DNA of 34,646 nt from assembly GCA_001512965.1 (NCBI GenBank), contig LFRW01000019.1, positions 12,307 through 46,952 on the forward strand, in the 5' to 3' direction. Shown here piece by piece: positions 16,141-24,604 of this stretch. Position 1 is the first letter of the stretch. Every line of letters starts with the position of its first letter. Made by a program: the position numbers and the translations under genes. Source of the DNA: Methanomicrobia archaeon DTU008. GTDB taxonomy: Archaea; Thermoplasmatota; Thermoplasmata; Methanomassiliicoccales; Methanomassiliicoccaceae. Under the pieces are notes generated by a model, which did not search any database, was not told the DNA's origin, and saw only the letters and a program-made list of their open reading frames with translations.

Positions 16141-17316
16141 ATGAACTCGATCCGCTACGTCGATCAGATGGACCTGGACGGTAAACGGGTCCTGCTGAGG
16201 GTCGATCTGAACGTTCCTCTGCGCAACGGCGTCGTGGCCGATGATTCGCGCATCCTTGCCGTACTGCCGACCATCGAGCATATCATAGGGGAGGGGGGCA
16301 TGCCCATCATCACCTCTCACCTGGACAGGCCAGGGGGGAAGCGCGTTCCCGAGCTGAGCCTCAGGCCGGTCAGCGAACGCCTGTCCGAGCTGACTGGCGA
16401 TAAGGTCGCCTTCGTCGACGAGGTCACGGGGCCTAAGGCGGAGGCCGCCGCGTCCTCGTTGAAGGAAGGCTCGATGCTGATGCTCGAGAACCTGAGGTTC
16501 GATCCGGGCGAGGAGGTCAATGATGAGTCGTTCGCCAGATCGTTGGCGTCCCTCGCAGATGCGTATGTGGACGATGCGTTCGCCAATGCCCACCGTGCGC
16601 ACGCATCGAACGTCGGCGTGACAAGGTTCATCGACGACGTGGCTGGAGGCCTGCTCATGAAGATGGAGCTTCAGGCGCTCGAGGGCGTCCTGGTGGCCCC
16701 CGAGAGGCCGCTGGTGGTGGCGATCGGGGGAGCGAAGGTGAGCAGCAAGATCGCCACCATAGAGCACCTGTCGAAGATCGCCGACCGGCTGCTGCTCGGC
16801 GGGGCGATGGCCTTCCCCTTCCTGAGGGCGAAAGGCATCGACGTGGGAGATCATCGCGCCGACGGCGAAGCGGTGGAGCGTGCGAAGAGGATGCTGGACG
16901 AGAGGCCAGGTTCGCTCGTGCTTCCAGAGGATTTCGCGGTGGACGACGGCGGCCGGAGGGAGGTGGACGTCACGGGCCTCCCGGAGGACATGAACGTCCT
17001 GGACATCGGTCCGCGCACCATCGACAAGTTCGCATCGGAGCTGAAGGCCGCGGGCACGATAGTATGGAACGGACCCATGGGCAAGTTCGAGGAGGAAGGT
17101 TTCGACGTCGGGACGAGGATGGTGGCCAAGGCCATCTCCGCCTCTCCCGCCTACTCGCTGGTGGGTGGAGGGGACACCAACGCCGCCCTGGACCGATATG
17201 AGGTGAGGGACAGGATATCGTATGTGTCCACGGGCGGAGGGGCCTTCCTGGAGATGCTCTCCGGAAGGGAGCTGCCGGCCGTCAAGGCGCTGGTGCGGCA
17301 GACGGTCAACGCTTGA
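16141..17316 (+). CDS. pgk: 3-Phosphoglycerate kinase
   Basis: The 391-residue product matches PGK end to end. It has the N-terminal [11 protein letters not shown] signature with the substrate-binding Asp/Asn, SHLDRPGG, and the substrate-binding segment [22 protein letters not shown] contains conserved basic residues, GGAKVSSKI binds the nucleotide, and GGGDTNAAL near the C-terminus is the nucleotide-phosphate loop. It transfers phosphate between 1,3-bisphosphoglycerate and ADP, reversibly, in glycolysis and gluconeogenesis. It is transcribed alone from its own leaderless promoter toward the carbon-metabolism run on the other strand. Its last 11 bases overlap the 3' end of the phosphoglycerate mutase gene, a tail-to-tail arrangement. 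Confidence 0.98.
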   Translation: MNSIRYVDQMDLDGKRVLLRVDLNVPLRNGVVADDSRILAVLPTIEHIIGEGGMPIITSHLDRPGGKRVPELSLRPVSERLSELTGDKVAFVDEVTGPKAEAAASSLKEGSMLMLENLRFDPGEEVNDESFARSLASLADAYVDDAFANAHRAHASNVGVTRFIDDVAGGLLMKMELQALEGVLVAPERPLVVAIGGAKVSSKIATIEHLSKIADRLLLGGAMAFPFLRAKGIDVGDHRADGEAVERAKRMLDERPGSLVLPEDFAVDDGGRREVDVTGLPEDMNVLDIGPRTIDKFASELKAAGTIVWNGPMGKFEEEGFDVGTRMVAKAISASPAYSLVGGGDTNAALDRYEVRDRISYVSTGGGAFLEMLSGRELPAVKALVRQTVNA

Positions 17317-18052
17317 AGGCGGCCGCCCGGGACGCCTTCTCCTTCGCCTTCGACAGTTCATCCGGCGATGCGAGATACCGCCTGTCCTTCACGGCATCCC
17401 CCTCCATCTCATACACCAGCGGGATGCCGGTGGGGATGTTGACGCTGGCGATGTCCTCGTCGCTGATGCCGTCGAGATGCTTGACGAGCGCTCTCAGGCT
17501 GTTGCCGTGCGCGGCGATAAGGACGTCGTCCCCCCGCCGGATGCAGGGGAGGGCCTCATCGAACCAGTATGGAAGGGTCCTTTGAAGCGTGTCCTTCAGC
17601 GATTCGGTCGACGGCAGCTCTTCCGGGTGCAGGCAGCGGTATCGTGGATCGTGCGACGGATGCCTCTCGTCCGATATGTCGAGCGGGGGAGGCCTCACAT
17701 CGTACACCCTCCGCCAGGAGTGCACCTGTTCCGCCCCGTGCTTCCTTGCCATCTCCTCCTTGCTCAACCCTTGCAACGCGCCGTAGTGCTTCTCGTTCAA
17801 TCTCCATGATCGATGCAGGGGCACCCACATCAGGTCCGTGACGTCCATCACGATCCAGGCCGTGCGTATGGCGCGCTTCAGTACGGAGGTGTATGCAACG
17901 TCGAACGTGAGACCCTCGTCCCTGATTCGTTCGCCGGCATTCCTTGCCTCCTCCTTTCCACCGTCGGAGAGGTCGACGTCCGTCCAGCCGGTGAACAGGC
18001 CCGCCTCGTTCCACTCGCTGCGGCCGTGGCGCAGCAGGATGAGATGCGTCAG
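17306..18052 (-). CDS. gpmA: 2,3-Bisphosphoglycerate-dependent phosphoglycerate mutase, CTG start
   Basis: Reading from CTG 18052 gives 248 residues, the normal dPGM length, beginning (M)[20 protein letters not shown]9 in the RHG motif is the phosphohistidine and H182 in [10 protein letters not shown] is the second catalytic His; [20 protein letters not shown] and [10 protein letters not shown] are also family landmarks. It interconverts 3- and 2-phosphoglycerate. The first ATG in frame (about 17850) would delete the catalytic N-terminus. Between the upstream in-frame stop and 18052 there is no ATG, GTG or TTG. The CTG overlaps the aldolase stop as CTGA, the same geometry as the ATGA overlaps of the two preceding genes. 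Translation is presumably coupled. Many archaea use the unrelated cofactor-independent enzyme instead, so this is likely a gene of bacterial origin. Confidence 0.9.
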   Translation of the reverse strand: MTHLILLRHGRSEWNEAGLFTGWTDVDLSDGGKEEARNAGERIRDEGLTFDVAYTSVLKRAIRTAWIVMDVTDLMWVPLHRSWRLNEKHYGALQGLSKEEMARKHGAEQVHSWRRVYDVRPPPLDISDERHPSHDPRYRCLHPEELPSTESLKDTLQRTLPYWFDEALPCIRRGDDVLIAAHGNSLRALVKHLDGISDEDIASVNIPTGIPLVYEMEGDAVKDRRYLASPDELSKAKEKASRAAAFKR

Positions 18053-18963
18053 GCCCCCGGGTCCCCCCAGTAGAGCCTCATGGCCTCATGGACCGGGGCG
18101 CGATCGACCGTGACGGCATATATGGCGTCGCAGAACCTCGCCGCCTGCTCCAGTGGCTTCTGGTGTATGTTCCGCCCCGTGGCGCTGCCTCCCGCGCCGG
18201 CCTCCATCTGCCGGTGAAGCCTTTCCAGGAAGGACCTCTCGTCCATGCGGCTTCCTCCGGAGCAGAGCACCTTGCTCCTTCCAGCCGCACGGACCACTTC
18301 CTTGAAGCGCGATATGTCCGAACCATCGGGGCAGTTCAATTTGACGAAGTCCGCTCCCAGGCAGGCGCCGGCGCCCGCCGCCCCGGCGACGAGATGCGGG
18401 TCCTTCTCGTTCGGCACCGCCCTCCCGCGAGGATACATCCACAGTATGGCCGTCATTCCCAGACGATGGGCGCGATGCACTATCTGGGCGGCCTCCGTGA
18501 GCATGATCGCCTCATGCTCGCTTCCAAGATAGACGGTGTAGCCGACGCCCACGATGTCGAGGTCGTTCTCGTCCCTCAGGGCCGCGACCTCGTCGACGGC
18601 AAGCCACTGCCTGCTCAGGGGCTCCGCCTGCAAGGTCTTTACCAGGTGCGTCTTGGAGTTCAGCTTCACCACGCACGGGACGTCGGGGTGATCGGCCGCA
18701 TACCTGGCGATGAGTCCGAACTGGGTGGCGAACGCGCCTATCCTTCCCTTCGAGGCGATGCGGAAAAGGTGCTCGGGATCTCCGTCCTCGGGATCGATAC
18801 CTTCGCCATGGAAATCGTCGTTCAGATGCTCCATCTTCTGGTCCCCGGCGAACAGCATCAGCCTTCCCTTGCCGCCGGTCATCCTGTCGTATCGTTCCTG
18901 AAATGCCTTCCTCTGGTCCGGCGGCACGTCCAGAGGGACGGTCGAACTGACATTGCCGCTCAT
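18049..18963 (-). CDS. Class I fructose-1,6-bisphosphate aldolase (DhnA/FbaB type)
   Basis: The 304-residue TIM-barrel product has the features of archaeal/bacterial class I aldolases of the DhnA group: [14 protein letters not shown] near the start, a strand ending DFVKLNCP whose K208 is the expected Schiff-base lysine, VLCSGG(SR) and a phosphate-binding GRNIHQKP. It cleaves fructose-1,6-bisphosphate to glyceraldehyde-3-phosphate and dihydroxyacetone phosphate, and also the reverse. The start ATG 18963 overlaps the stop of the PfkB gene (ATGA), and its own stop overlaps the CTG of the mutase gene, so the three are probably translated as a coupled series. A separate bifunctional FBP aldolase/phosphatase is common in archaea and not seen here. 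The alternative role of the fold in aromatic amino acid synthesis is less likely in this context. Confidence 0.9.
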   Translation of the reverse strand: MSGNVSSTVPLDVPPDQRKAFQERYDRMTGGKGRLMLFAGDQKMEHLNDDFHGEGIDPEDGDPEHLFRIASKGRIGAFATQFGLIARYAADHPDVPCVVKLNSKTHLVKTLQAEPLSRQWLAVDEVAALRDENDLDIVGVGYTVYLGSEHEAIMLTEAAQIVHRAHRLGMTAILWMYPRGRAVPNEKDPHLVAGAAGAGACLGADFVKLNCPDGSDISRFKEVVRAAGRSKVLCSGGSRMDERSFLERLHRQMEAGAGGSATGRNIHQKPLEQAARFCDAIYAVTVDRAPVHEAMRLYWGDPGA

Positions 18964-19904
18964 ACATCACCCTCCGAGAGGTCCTTGACAACTATGCTTG
19001 GCACCATGGCCATGATGTCCTCCCTCGTCGCCCTCGCCGTCCCGAGCTTCGTAGCGGTGGCGGTCCCGGCGGCCGTGCCATATACCAGGCAGTCCTTGAG
19101 ATCGAGGCGGTTCGCGAGACCGTAGATGAAGCCGGCCACGGCCGAGTCGCCAAGGCCTACGTTGTTCACCTTCTCCACCTTGGGAGGTATCGCATGATAC
19201 CTTTTTCCCTCCGCGACCGCGATCATGCCGTCCGCCCCCAGTGATACCAGGACCGTACCCACGCCCATGGAGCGCACCTGTTCGGCCGCCCGGATCACCT
19301 CGTACAGATCGTTGAGGGGCCTCCCGACCAGCTCGCTCATCTCCCGCCGGTTCGGCTTGATGTATTCGGGGCAGGCCTTGACGCCCGTGCGCAGGTTCTC
19401 GCCGTCCGCGTCCAGCAAGGTGATCGCCCCCTTCCTCCTCATGACGGTTATGATGCGGCGGTATGCGTCCGGGTGAACCCCTCGCGGCAGGCTGCCTCCT
19501 ATGGCCATCATGGTCGCTTCCGAGAGGCCCTCTATCTTGCGGAAGAGCGAGCCGAGCTCGTAGGGATCTATCTTCGGCCCCTTGGCGGTTAGAAGCAGAT
19601 GCCTTCCCTCGCCGGCCGTCTCGTTGACTATGATGTTCGTACGGGTCTCTCCAGACACCCGGACCATGTCCGTTTGAACGCCTTCATACTCGAGTCGGCA
19701 TTCCAACTCCTCGCCCACGAACCCGCCAACGAAGCCCAGGGCCACGTTGGGGACGCCCAGGTTGGTCAGCACCCGGGAGACGTCGATGCCTTTTCCTCCC
19801 GGATATCGTGACTCCCTAGCGACGCGTGTCGTGCCGTGGAAGTCCAACCGCTCGACCCACATGGTGCGGTCGATGGCAGGGTTCAACGCCAGGGTGTAGA
19901 TCAT
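18960..19904 (-). CDS. PfkB-family sugar-phosphate kinase (1-phosphofructokinase/tagatose-6-P kinase type)
   Basis: The 314-residue product is a ribokinase-fold kinase of the FruK/LacC/PfkB branch. It begins MIYTLALNPAIDRTMWVERL, has RYPGGKGIDVSRVLTNLG (sugar-binding signature) and a C-terminal nucleotide motif GLGDSAVAGF carrying the catalytic Asp. The usual motif has GAGD; here the Ala is Leu. Members phosphorylate fructose-6-P, fructose-1-P or tagatose-6-P. With aldolase and phosphoglucose isomerase nearby, formation of fructose-1,6-bisphosphate is the natural inference. Archaeal ADP-dependent phosphofructokinase is a different family. Its start overlaps the PEP synthase stop as ATGA, and its stop overlaps the aldolase start in the same way. 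Confidence 0.88.
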   Translation of the reverse strand: MIYTLALNPAIDRTMWVERLDFHGTTRVARESRYPGGKGIDVSRVLTNLGVPNVALGFVGGFVGEELECRLEYEGVQTDMVRVSGETRTNIIVNETAGEGRHLLLTAKGPKIDPYELGSLFRKIEGLSEATMMAIGGSLPRGVHPDAYRRIITVMRRKGAITLLDADGENLRTGVKACPEYIKPNRREMSELVGRPLNDLYEVIRAAEQVRSMGVGTVLVSLGADGMIAVAEGKRYHAIPPKVEKVNNVGLGDSAVAGFIYGLANRLDLKDCLVYGTAAGTATATKLGTARATREDIMAMVPSIVVKDLSEGDV

Positions 19905-22363
19905 TTCTTCCTCCGCCCTTCTTCATCTTCGATATTCTTTTCCCGCTCGAGCGCCTCCTCCGTCCGCACGACCCTCAACGTTACGTTCATAAGCGAGTCT
20001 GGATCGACCGATATCGAATCGATCCCTTCCCGCACCAGGAACTCGGCTATCTCTGGATGGTCTGCAGGCGCCTGCCCGCAGATCCCGCTGTGGCGGCCGT
20101 TCCTTCTTGCTCCCCGAACGGACAACGACATCGCCTTCAACACGCCCTCGTCCCTCTCGTCGAACTCCTTGGCCAGTATGTCGGAGTCTCGATCGATGCC
20201 AAGCACCAGCTGGGTCAGGTCGTTCGAGCCGACGGAGAAGCCGTCGAAGCATTGGCTGAACTCATCGATGAGAAGGAAATTGTTGGGTATCTCGCACATG
20301 ATGTACAGGCGCAGATCGTTCTCGCCCCTCACCAGTCCGTTGCGGCCCATCTCCTCCACGACCTTCTTGGCCTCCTCCACCGTGCGGCAGAACGGTATCA
20401 TGGGCACGACGTTCCTCAGCCCCATGTCCTCCCGGACCATGCGGATCGCCCGGCACTCCAGGCCGAAGCCTTCACGATACTGGTCGGAGTAGTAGCGGGA
20501 GGCGCCGCGGAAACCAAGCATCGGATTGTTCTCCTTCGGTTCGAAGGCGCTGCCGCCGATCAGGGCCGCGTACTCGTTGCTCTTCAGGTCGCTCATGCGC
20601 ACGACCACTTCCTTAGGGTAGAACGCGGCGGCGATGGTGGCGATCCCATGCGCGAGCGATTCGACGAAGTAGGCCTCGCCGTCAGGATACGCGGCGGTCA
20701 ACCGCTTGATCCCCTCCAGCTCCTGGCGGTCCTTGACCTTCTCGGGATGCAGCAAGGCCATCGGATGGACCCGGATGTAGCTGCCGATGATGAACTCCAG
20801 TCGAGCCAGTCCCACCCCGTCGTTCGGTATGAAGGAATGGGAGAACGCCTCGTCCGGGTTGCCGAGGTTCATCATCATCTCCGTCCGTGGCCTCTTCATT
20901 CCGCCGAGGTCTATTCGCTCCACGTGGAACGGCAGACGTCCCTCGTAGACGAAGCCGTCATCTCCCTCGGCGCAGCTTACCGTGACGACGTCCCCGTCGT
21001 GCAGCGAGCGTGTGGCATCGTCCGTCCCCACCACGGCAGGTATGCCGAGTTCGCGGCTCACGATGGCCGCATGCGACGTCCGGCCGCCCTGGTCGGTGAC
21101 GATGGCGGCGGCGATCTTCATGACAGGTTCCCAGTCCGGGGTCGTGCTGACCGACACGAGTATCTCGCCGGGGCGGAACGTCGACAGCTGGGTCTTGTCC
21201 GTTATGATCCGAACCTTCCCTGATGCTATCTTCGAACCTACGCTCCTTCCCTTGCTCAGCACCTTGCTTCGGGAATCCAGGACATGGTTCTCCAGGACGT
21301 CGACGGCCCGCCGGGATTGCACCGTCTCCGGCCTTGACTGTACGATGAACAGCTCGCCCGTCTCCCCGTCCTTGGCCCATTCGATGTCCATCGGCTCGGG
21401 ATTACCGGACTTCCTGGAATAATGCTCCTCGATCTTGAGCGCCGACGATGCGAGCGAAAGGACCTCATCGTCGGTCAGGCAGAACCGCAGGCGGTCCCCT
21501 TCAGGCACCTCCACGTTCTCGGTCCGCCTGCCTGCCCCGCCATCGCTGTAGATCAGCTTCTTCTCCTTGTCCCCCCTCTTCTTCCTGATAACCGCTCTCG
21601 ACCCCTGGCGGAACGTGGGCTTGAACACATAGTACTCGTCCGGATTGACAGCGCCCTGCACGACGTTCTCCCCGAGGCCGTAGGCGGCGGTGATGAACAC
21701 CACGTCTCGGAACCCGGTCTCCGTGTCAAGGGTGAAGATGACCCCGCTCGAGGCGAGGTCGGAGCGGACCATCTTCATGATGCCTATGGACAGTCCAACG
21801 TCCATCTGGCCGAACCCCTGGTCGATGCGGTAGGCGATGGCGCGGTCGGTGAACAGGGAGGCGAAGCATCCGGTGCACGCCTCCCTGAGCGCGTCATGTC
21901 CGCGAACGTTGAGGAAGGTCTCCTGCTGTCCGGCGAACGAGGCTGATGGGAGGTCTTCCGCGGTGGCGGAGGAGCGGACGGCCACGTCGGTGTCCTTGCC
22001 GTACTGGTCGCACAGCCGGTCGTACGCTTCGGCGATCTCCGCCCAGAGGTCGTCGGGGATTCCGGCGTTGCGGATGAGCTCGCGGACCCTGCTCCCCCGG
22101 GACGCGAGGTCGGCGACGTCGTTCTTGTCGACACCGTCCAGGGCCCTCTCCATCTCTTCACGGACCCCGGTCTCGGAGATCATGTGCCAGTAGCCTTCCG
22201 CCGTTACCGCGAACCCGTTCGGGACGTTGACGCCCTCCTCGCCGAGCTCCCGGTACATCTCGCCCAGGGAAGCGTTCTTGCCGCCTACCGACGGAACATC
22301 GTCGATCCCGATGTCCTTGAACCATCGGATGTATCGAGGATGCTTCTCTGCTACGCTTCCCAT
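19901..22363 (-). CDS. ppsA: Phosphoenolpyruvate synthase (pyruvate, water dikinase)
   Basis: From ATG 22363, with GGAGG just upstream, the product has 820 residues. It carries the ATP-grasp pyruvate/PPDK N-terminal domain (VGGKNASLGEM, VRSSATAEDLPSASFAGQQ), the swivelling phosphohistidine domain with H431 in GGRTSHAAIVSRELG, and the C-terminal PEP/pyruvate-binding barrel (GFRGASRYY, NDLTQLVLGIDRD, GICGQAPADHP). It makes PEP, AMP and Pi from pyruvate, ATP and water, or the reverse, and in archaea it often sets the direction of glycolysis versus gluconeogenesis. The frame extends 43 codons upstream into the GAPDH 3' end, but the internal ATG has the ribosome-binding site. It is 31 bases after the GAPDH stop and overlaps the PfkB start, in the centre of the operon. 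Confidence 0.96.
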   Translation of the reverse strand: MGSVAEKHPRYIRWFKDIGIDDVPSVGGKNASLGEMYRELGEEGVNVPNGFAVTAEGYWHMISETGVREEMERALDGVDKNDVADLASRGSRVRELIRNAGIPDDLWAEIAEAYDRLCDQYGKDTDVAVRSSATAEDLPSASFAGQQETFLNVRGHDALREACTGCFASLFTDRAIAYRIDQGFGQMDVGLSIGIMKMVRSDLASSGVIFTLDTETGFRDVVFITAAYGLGENVVQGAVNPDEYYVFKPTFRQGSRAVIRKKRGDKEKKLIYSDGGAGRRTENVEVPEGDRLRFCLTDDEVLSLASSALKIEEHYSRKSGNPEPMDIEWAKDGETGELFIVQSRPETVQSRRAVDVLENHVLDSRSKVLSKGRSVGSKIASGKVRIITDKTQLSTFRPGEILVSVSTTPDWEPVMKIAAAIVTDQGGRTSHAAIVSRELGIPAVVGTDDATRSLHDGDVVTVSCAEGDDGFVYEGRLPFHVERIDLGGMKRPRTEMMMNLGNPDEAFSHSFIPNDGVGLARLEFIIGSYIRVHPMALLHPEKVKDRQELEGIKRLTAAYPDGEAYFVESLAHGIATIAAAFYPKEVVVRMSDLKSNEYAALIGGSAFEPKENNPMLGFRGASRYYSDQYREGFGLECRAIRMVREDMGLRNVVPMIPFCRTVEEAKKVVEEMGRNGLVRGENDLRLYIMCEIPNNFLLIDEFSQCFDGFSVGSNDLTQLVLGIDRDSDILAKEFDERDEGVLKAMSLSVRGARRNGRHSGICGQAPADHPEIAEFLVREGIDSISVDPDSLMNVTLRVVRTEEALEREKNIEDEEGRRKK

Positions 22364-22394
22364 CGCCTCCTGCATGATAGGGCACCATCCAAGC

Positions 22395-23444
22395 TCATGC
22401 TCTGACCTGGGCCTCCACCCGGGTGGCCCTCTTGGGAAGCCCCTTCCGGGCCAGGAAGGCCGCCGTGTCCACCATCCTGCAGGCGAACCCATACTCGTTG
22501 TCGTACCATGCCAGCACCTTCACGGTCCGGCCGTTCAACACCTTGGTGGACTCCGCATCGATGATGGAGGAGTGGGGATCGCCCACGATGTCGACCGAGA
22601 CCAGGGGATCGTCGCTGACGGCGAGGATGTCCTTCATGCTCCCCTCGGCAGCCTTCCTCAAGGCAGAGTTGACCGCCTCCTCGGTCACGTCCTGATTCAG
22701 GTCGGCCGTGATGTCCGTCAGGGCGCCATCGGGTATCGGCGCCCGCACGGCGATCGCGTGCATCCTGCCCTCCAGCTCCGGGATGGCCTTCAGCGTGGCC
22801 TTGGAGGCGCCGGTGGAGGTCGGTACCAGGGACATCGCGGCCGCCCTTCCCCTTCGCACCTTCCTGGCCGGTGAATCGACCAGTTTCTGACTGGCGGTAT
22901 AGGCGTGGATGGTGGTCGCCATGAGATGGTCGATCCCGAAGGAGTCGTTCAAGACCTTGGCGACAGGCGCGAGGGAGTTGGTGGTGCACGATGCGATCGA
23001 TATCACCTCATGCTTCGAAGCGTCGTACATGTCCTCGTTCACGCCCAGCACCAGCGTGAGGTCGGCATTGTCCGACGGCGCACTTATGACGACCTTGGAG
23101 GCGCCCGCCTTGATGTGCCCGGCCGCCTTGGCACGGTCGCGGAAGGCTCCGGTGCATTCGAGCACGATGTCCACACCAAGCTTTCCCCACGGTATGCTGG
23201 CGGGATCGCTCTCCTTGAACATCTGGATACTGGTGTTCCCAAGACGGATGAAATCGTCCCCATGCTCCACCTCGAAGGGCGCTCTCCCATGCACGGAGTC
23301 GTACTTGGTCAGGTATGCGATGGTCTCGGCAGGATAGAGGTCGTTGGCCGCGACCAGCTCAATGCCCTCTGGAGGGTTGGTGACGAAGCGCCGGGCGATC
23401 ATCCTTCCGATGCGCCCCATTCCATTAATCGCCATTCTGGCCAT
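22395..23444 (-). CDS. gap: Glyceraldehyde-3-phosphate dehydrogenase, class I (bacterial type)
   Basis: From ATG 23444, with AAGGAGATGATGAG upstream, the product has 349 residues. The NAD-binding start is AINGMGRIGRMIARR. The acidic residue that favours NAD is at VAANDLY. The active site is SIASCTTNSLAPVAKVL with C153, and WYDNEYGFACRMVDT near the end is typical of GapA. It oxidises glyceraldehyde-3-phosphate to 1,3-bisphosphoglycerate. Most archaea use the distant class II enzyme; this one is of the bacterial/eukaryotic class, which suggests transfer. It lies 100 bases downstream of the hydroxyacid dehydrogenase and 31 bases upstream of the PEP synthase, so it is part of the same run. A 13-residue longer start (23483) is possible but lacks support. 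Confidence 0.97.
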   Translation of the reverse strand: MARMAINGMGRIGRMIARRFVTNPPEGIELVAANDLYPAETIAYLTKYDSVHGRAPFEVEHGDDFIRLGNTSIQMFKESDPASIPWGKLGVDIVLECTGAFRDRAKAAGHIKAGASKVVISAPSDNADLTLVLGVNEDMYDASKHEVISIASCTTNSLAPVAKVLNDSFGIDHLMATTIHAYTASQKLVDSPARKVRRGRAAAMSLVPTSTGASKATLKAIPELEGRMHAIAVRAPIPDGALTDITADLNQDVTEEAVNSALRKAAEGSMKDILAVSDDPLVSVDIVGDPHSSIIDAESTKVLNGRTVKVLAWYDNEYGFACRMVDTAAFLARKGLPKRATRVEAQVRA

Positions 23445-23544
23445 CTCATCATCTCCTTTGTCCGCTCCTTGGAAGGTCTTCATTAAAGAGGTTTACCGCC
23501 AGGGACGTGGAGACATCATCCTTCGGACGCCGCGAGAGGGCGGC

Positions 23545-24522
23545 TCACCCGGACCGGGGCCTGGATGCGGTGACATATTCGACCGGGACCCTCCCCTTGA
23601 TGCTCCCTGAACGGAACGACCGGATGATGTCTATGGAATGCTCGAGCATCCGTTCGACCGCCTCGCCGGTGAAGAACCCGATATGAGGTGTCATTATCAC
23701 TCGGTCCGATCCGATCAGGGGACTGCTCCCGGGATCGGACTCGTCGGCGATGACGTCGACGCCTGCCGCCCTCAGGTGGCCGCTGTCCAGCGCATCCTTC
23801 AACGCCTCCTCGTCCACGATGGGGCCCCTTGCCGTGTTTACCAATATGCTCCCCTTCCTCATCCTCTTCAGCGCTTCCCTGCCCATGAGGCCCTTCGTAT
23901 CGTCCGTGAGCGGCAGATGGATGGTGATGATATCGCTGTCCTCCAGGACCTCCTCGAGCGAGCGGTACGAGAAGGCGTGCTCTCGAGCCAGGGCCTCGTT
24001 CGGGTACATGTCGTACGCGATCACGTTCATCCCGAAACCGCGTGCGATGCGTATGACCTCCGAGCCTATCCTACCGGTACCCAGGACGCCCAGCACCTTG
24101 TCGCGCAGCTCTATGCCTCGGAACGGGTGGAAGTCGAACCGCTCATCCTCCTTCGCGGAGCGGTCCGCATCCACCAGGTCCCTGGCGCATGCCAGCATCA
24201 GGCAGAACGTGTGCTCCGCCACCACGTGCGGCCCGTATTCGGCCACATGGGTGACCTCTATCCCCTTGTCAATGGCGTGTCCGACATCGATATGGTCGAA
24301 GCCCACGCTTCTGGTGTTGATCATCCTTAGACCGGGGAGCGAATCGATGACCTCGCCGTCGACCCGCGTCCGTATGAAGACCGAAAGGACCGTTGCGCCC
24401 TCGGCCTCATGCACCAGTTCATCCCTGTCAAGGGGGTCGTCGAACATCACCAGCTCGTCGTCCGGGAACGCATCCCTCAGCCGGTCCTTCGCTCCCATGA
24501 CCTCGGTGAAGACCATCTTCAT
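23545..24522 (-). CDS. D-isomer specific 2-hydroxyacid dehydrogenase
   Basis: From ATG 24522, with GGAGGGATAGG upstream, the product has 325 residues. The NAD-binding motif is VLGVLGTGRIGSEVIRIAR, followed by an acidic residue in IAYDMYP, indicating NAD preference. The substrate Arg is in NTARGPIVDEEAL, the catalytic Glu lies further on and the catalytic His is in MTPHIGFFT. The N-terminal part (NTRSVGFDHIDV, VAEHTFCLML) resembles D-lactate dehydrogenases of the LdhA branch more than phosphoglycerate dehydrogenase, and there is no ACT or other C-terminal regulatory domain. Reduction of pyruvate to D-lactate would fit the carbon-metabolism context; that is inference. It follows the sugar fusion gene by 82 bases on the same strand. 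Confidence 0.9.
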   Translation of the reverse strand: MKMVFTEVMGAKDRLRDAFPDDELVMFDDPLDRDELVHEAEGATVLSVFIRTRVDGEVIDSLPGLRMINTRSVGFDHIDVGHAIDKGIEVTHVAEYGPHVVAEHTFCLMLACARDLVDADRSAKEDERFDFHPFRGIELRDKVLGVLGTGRIGSEVIRIARGFGMNVIAYDMYPNEALAREHAFSYRSLEEVLEDSDIITIHLPLTDDTKGLMGREALKRMRKGSILVNTARGPIVDEEALKDALDSGHLRAAGVDVIADESDPGSSPLIGSDRVIMTPHIGFFTGEAVERMLEHSIDIIRSFRSGSIKGRVPVEYVTASRPRSG

Positions 24523-24604
24523 CCTATCCCTCCGCCCCTGGGCCTGGCCGGGGCTGATGGTTCCTTCGAGGGCGACGTTAATAATGCTTGCCACCGTGAA
24601 CGGT

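Noticed and set aside
16027-17361. 444-residue minus-strand frame opposite pgk
   Set aside because: Antisense shadow; residues show no family and pgk matches over its full length.
17306-17851. Short phosphoglycerate mutase starting at ATG
   Set aside because: It would lack the RHG catalytic motif, which is encoded in frame directly upstream from CTG 18052.
18088-19125. 345-residue plus-strand frame opposite aldolase and PfkB
   Set aside because: Antisense shadow in GC-rich DNA; the minus-strand genes are clear.
19826-21223. 465-residue plus-strand frame opposite PEP synthase
   Set aside because: Antisense shadow; all catalytic motifs are on the minus strand.
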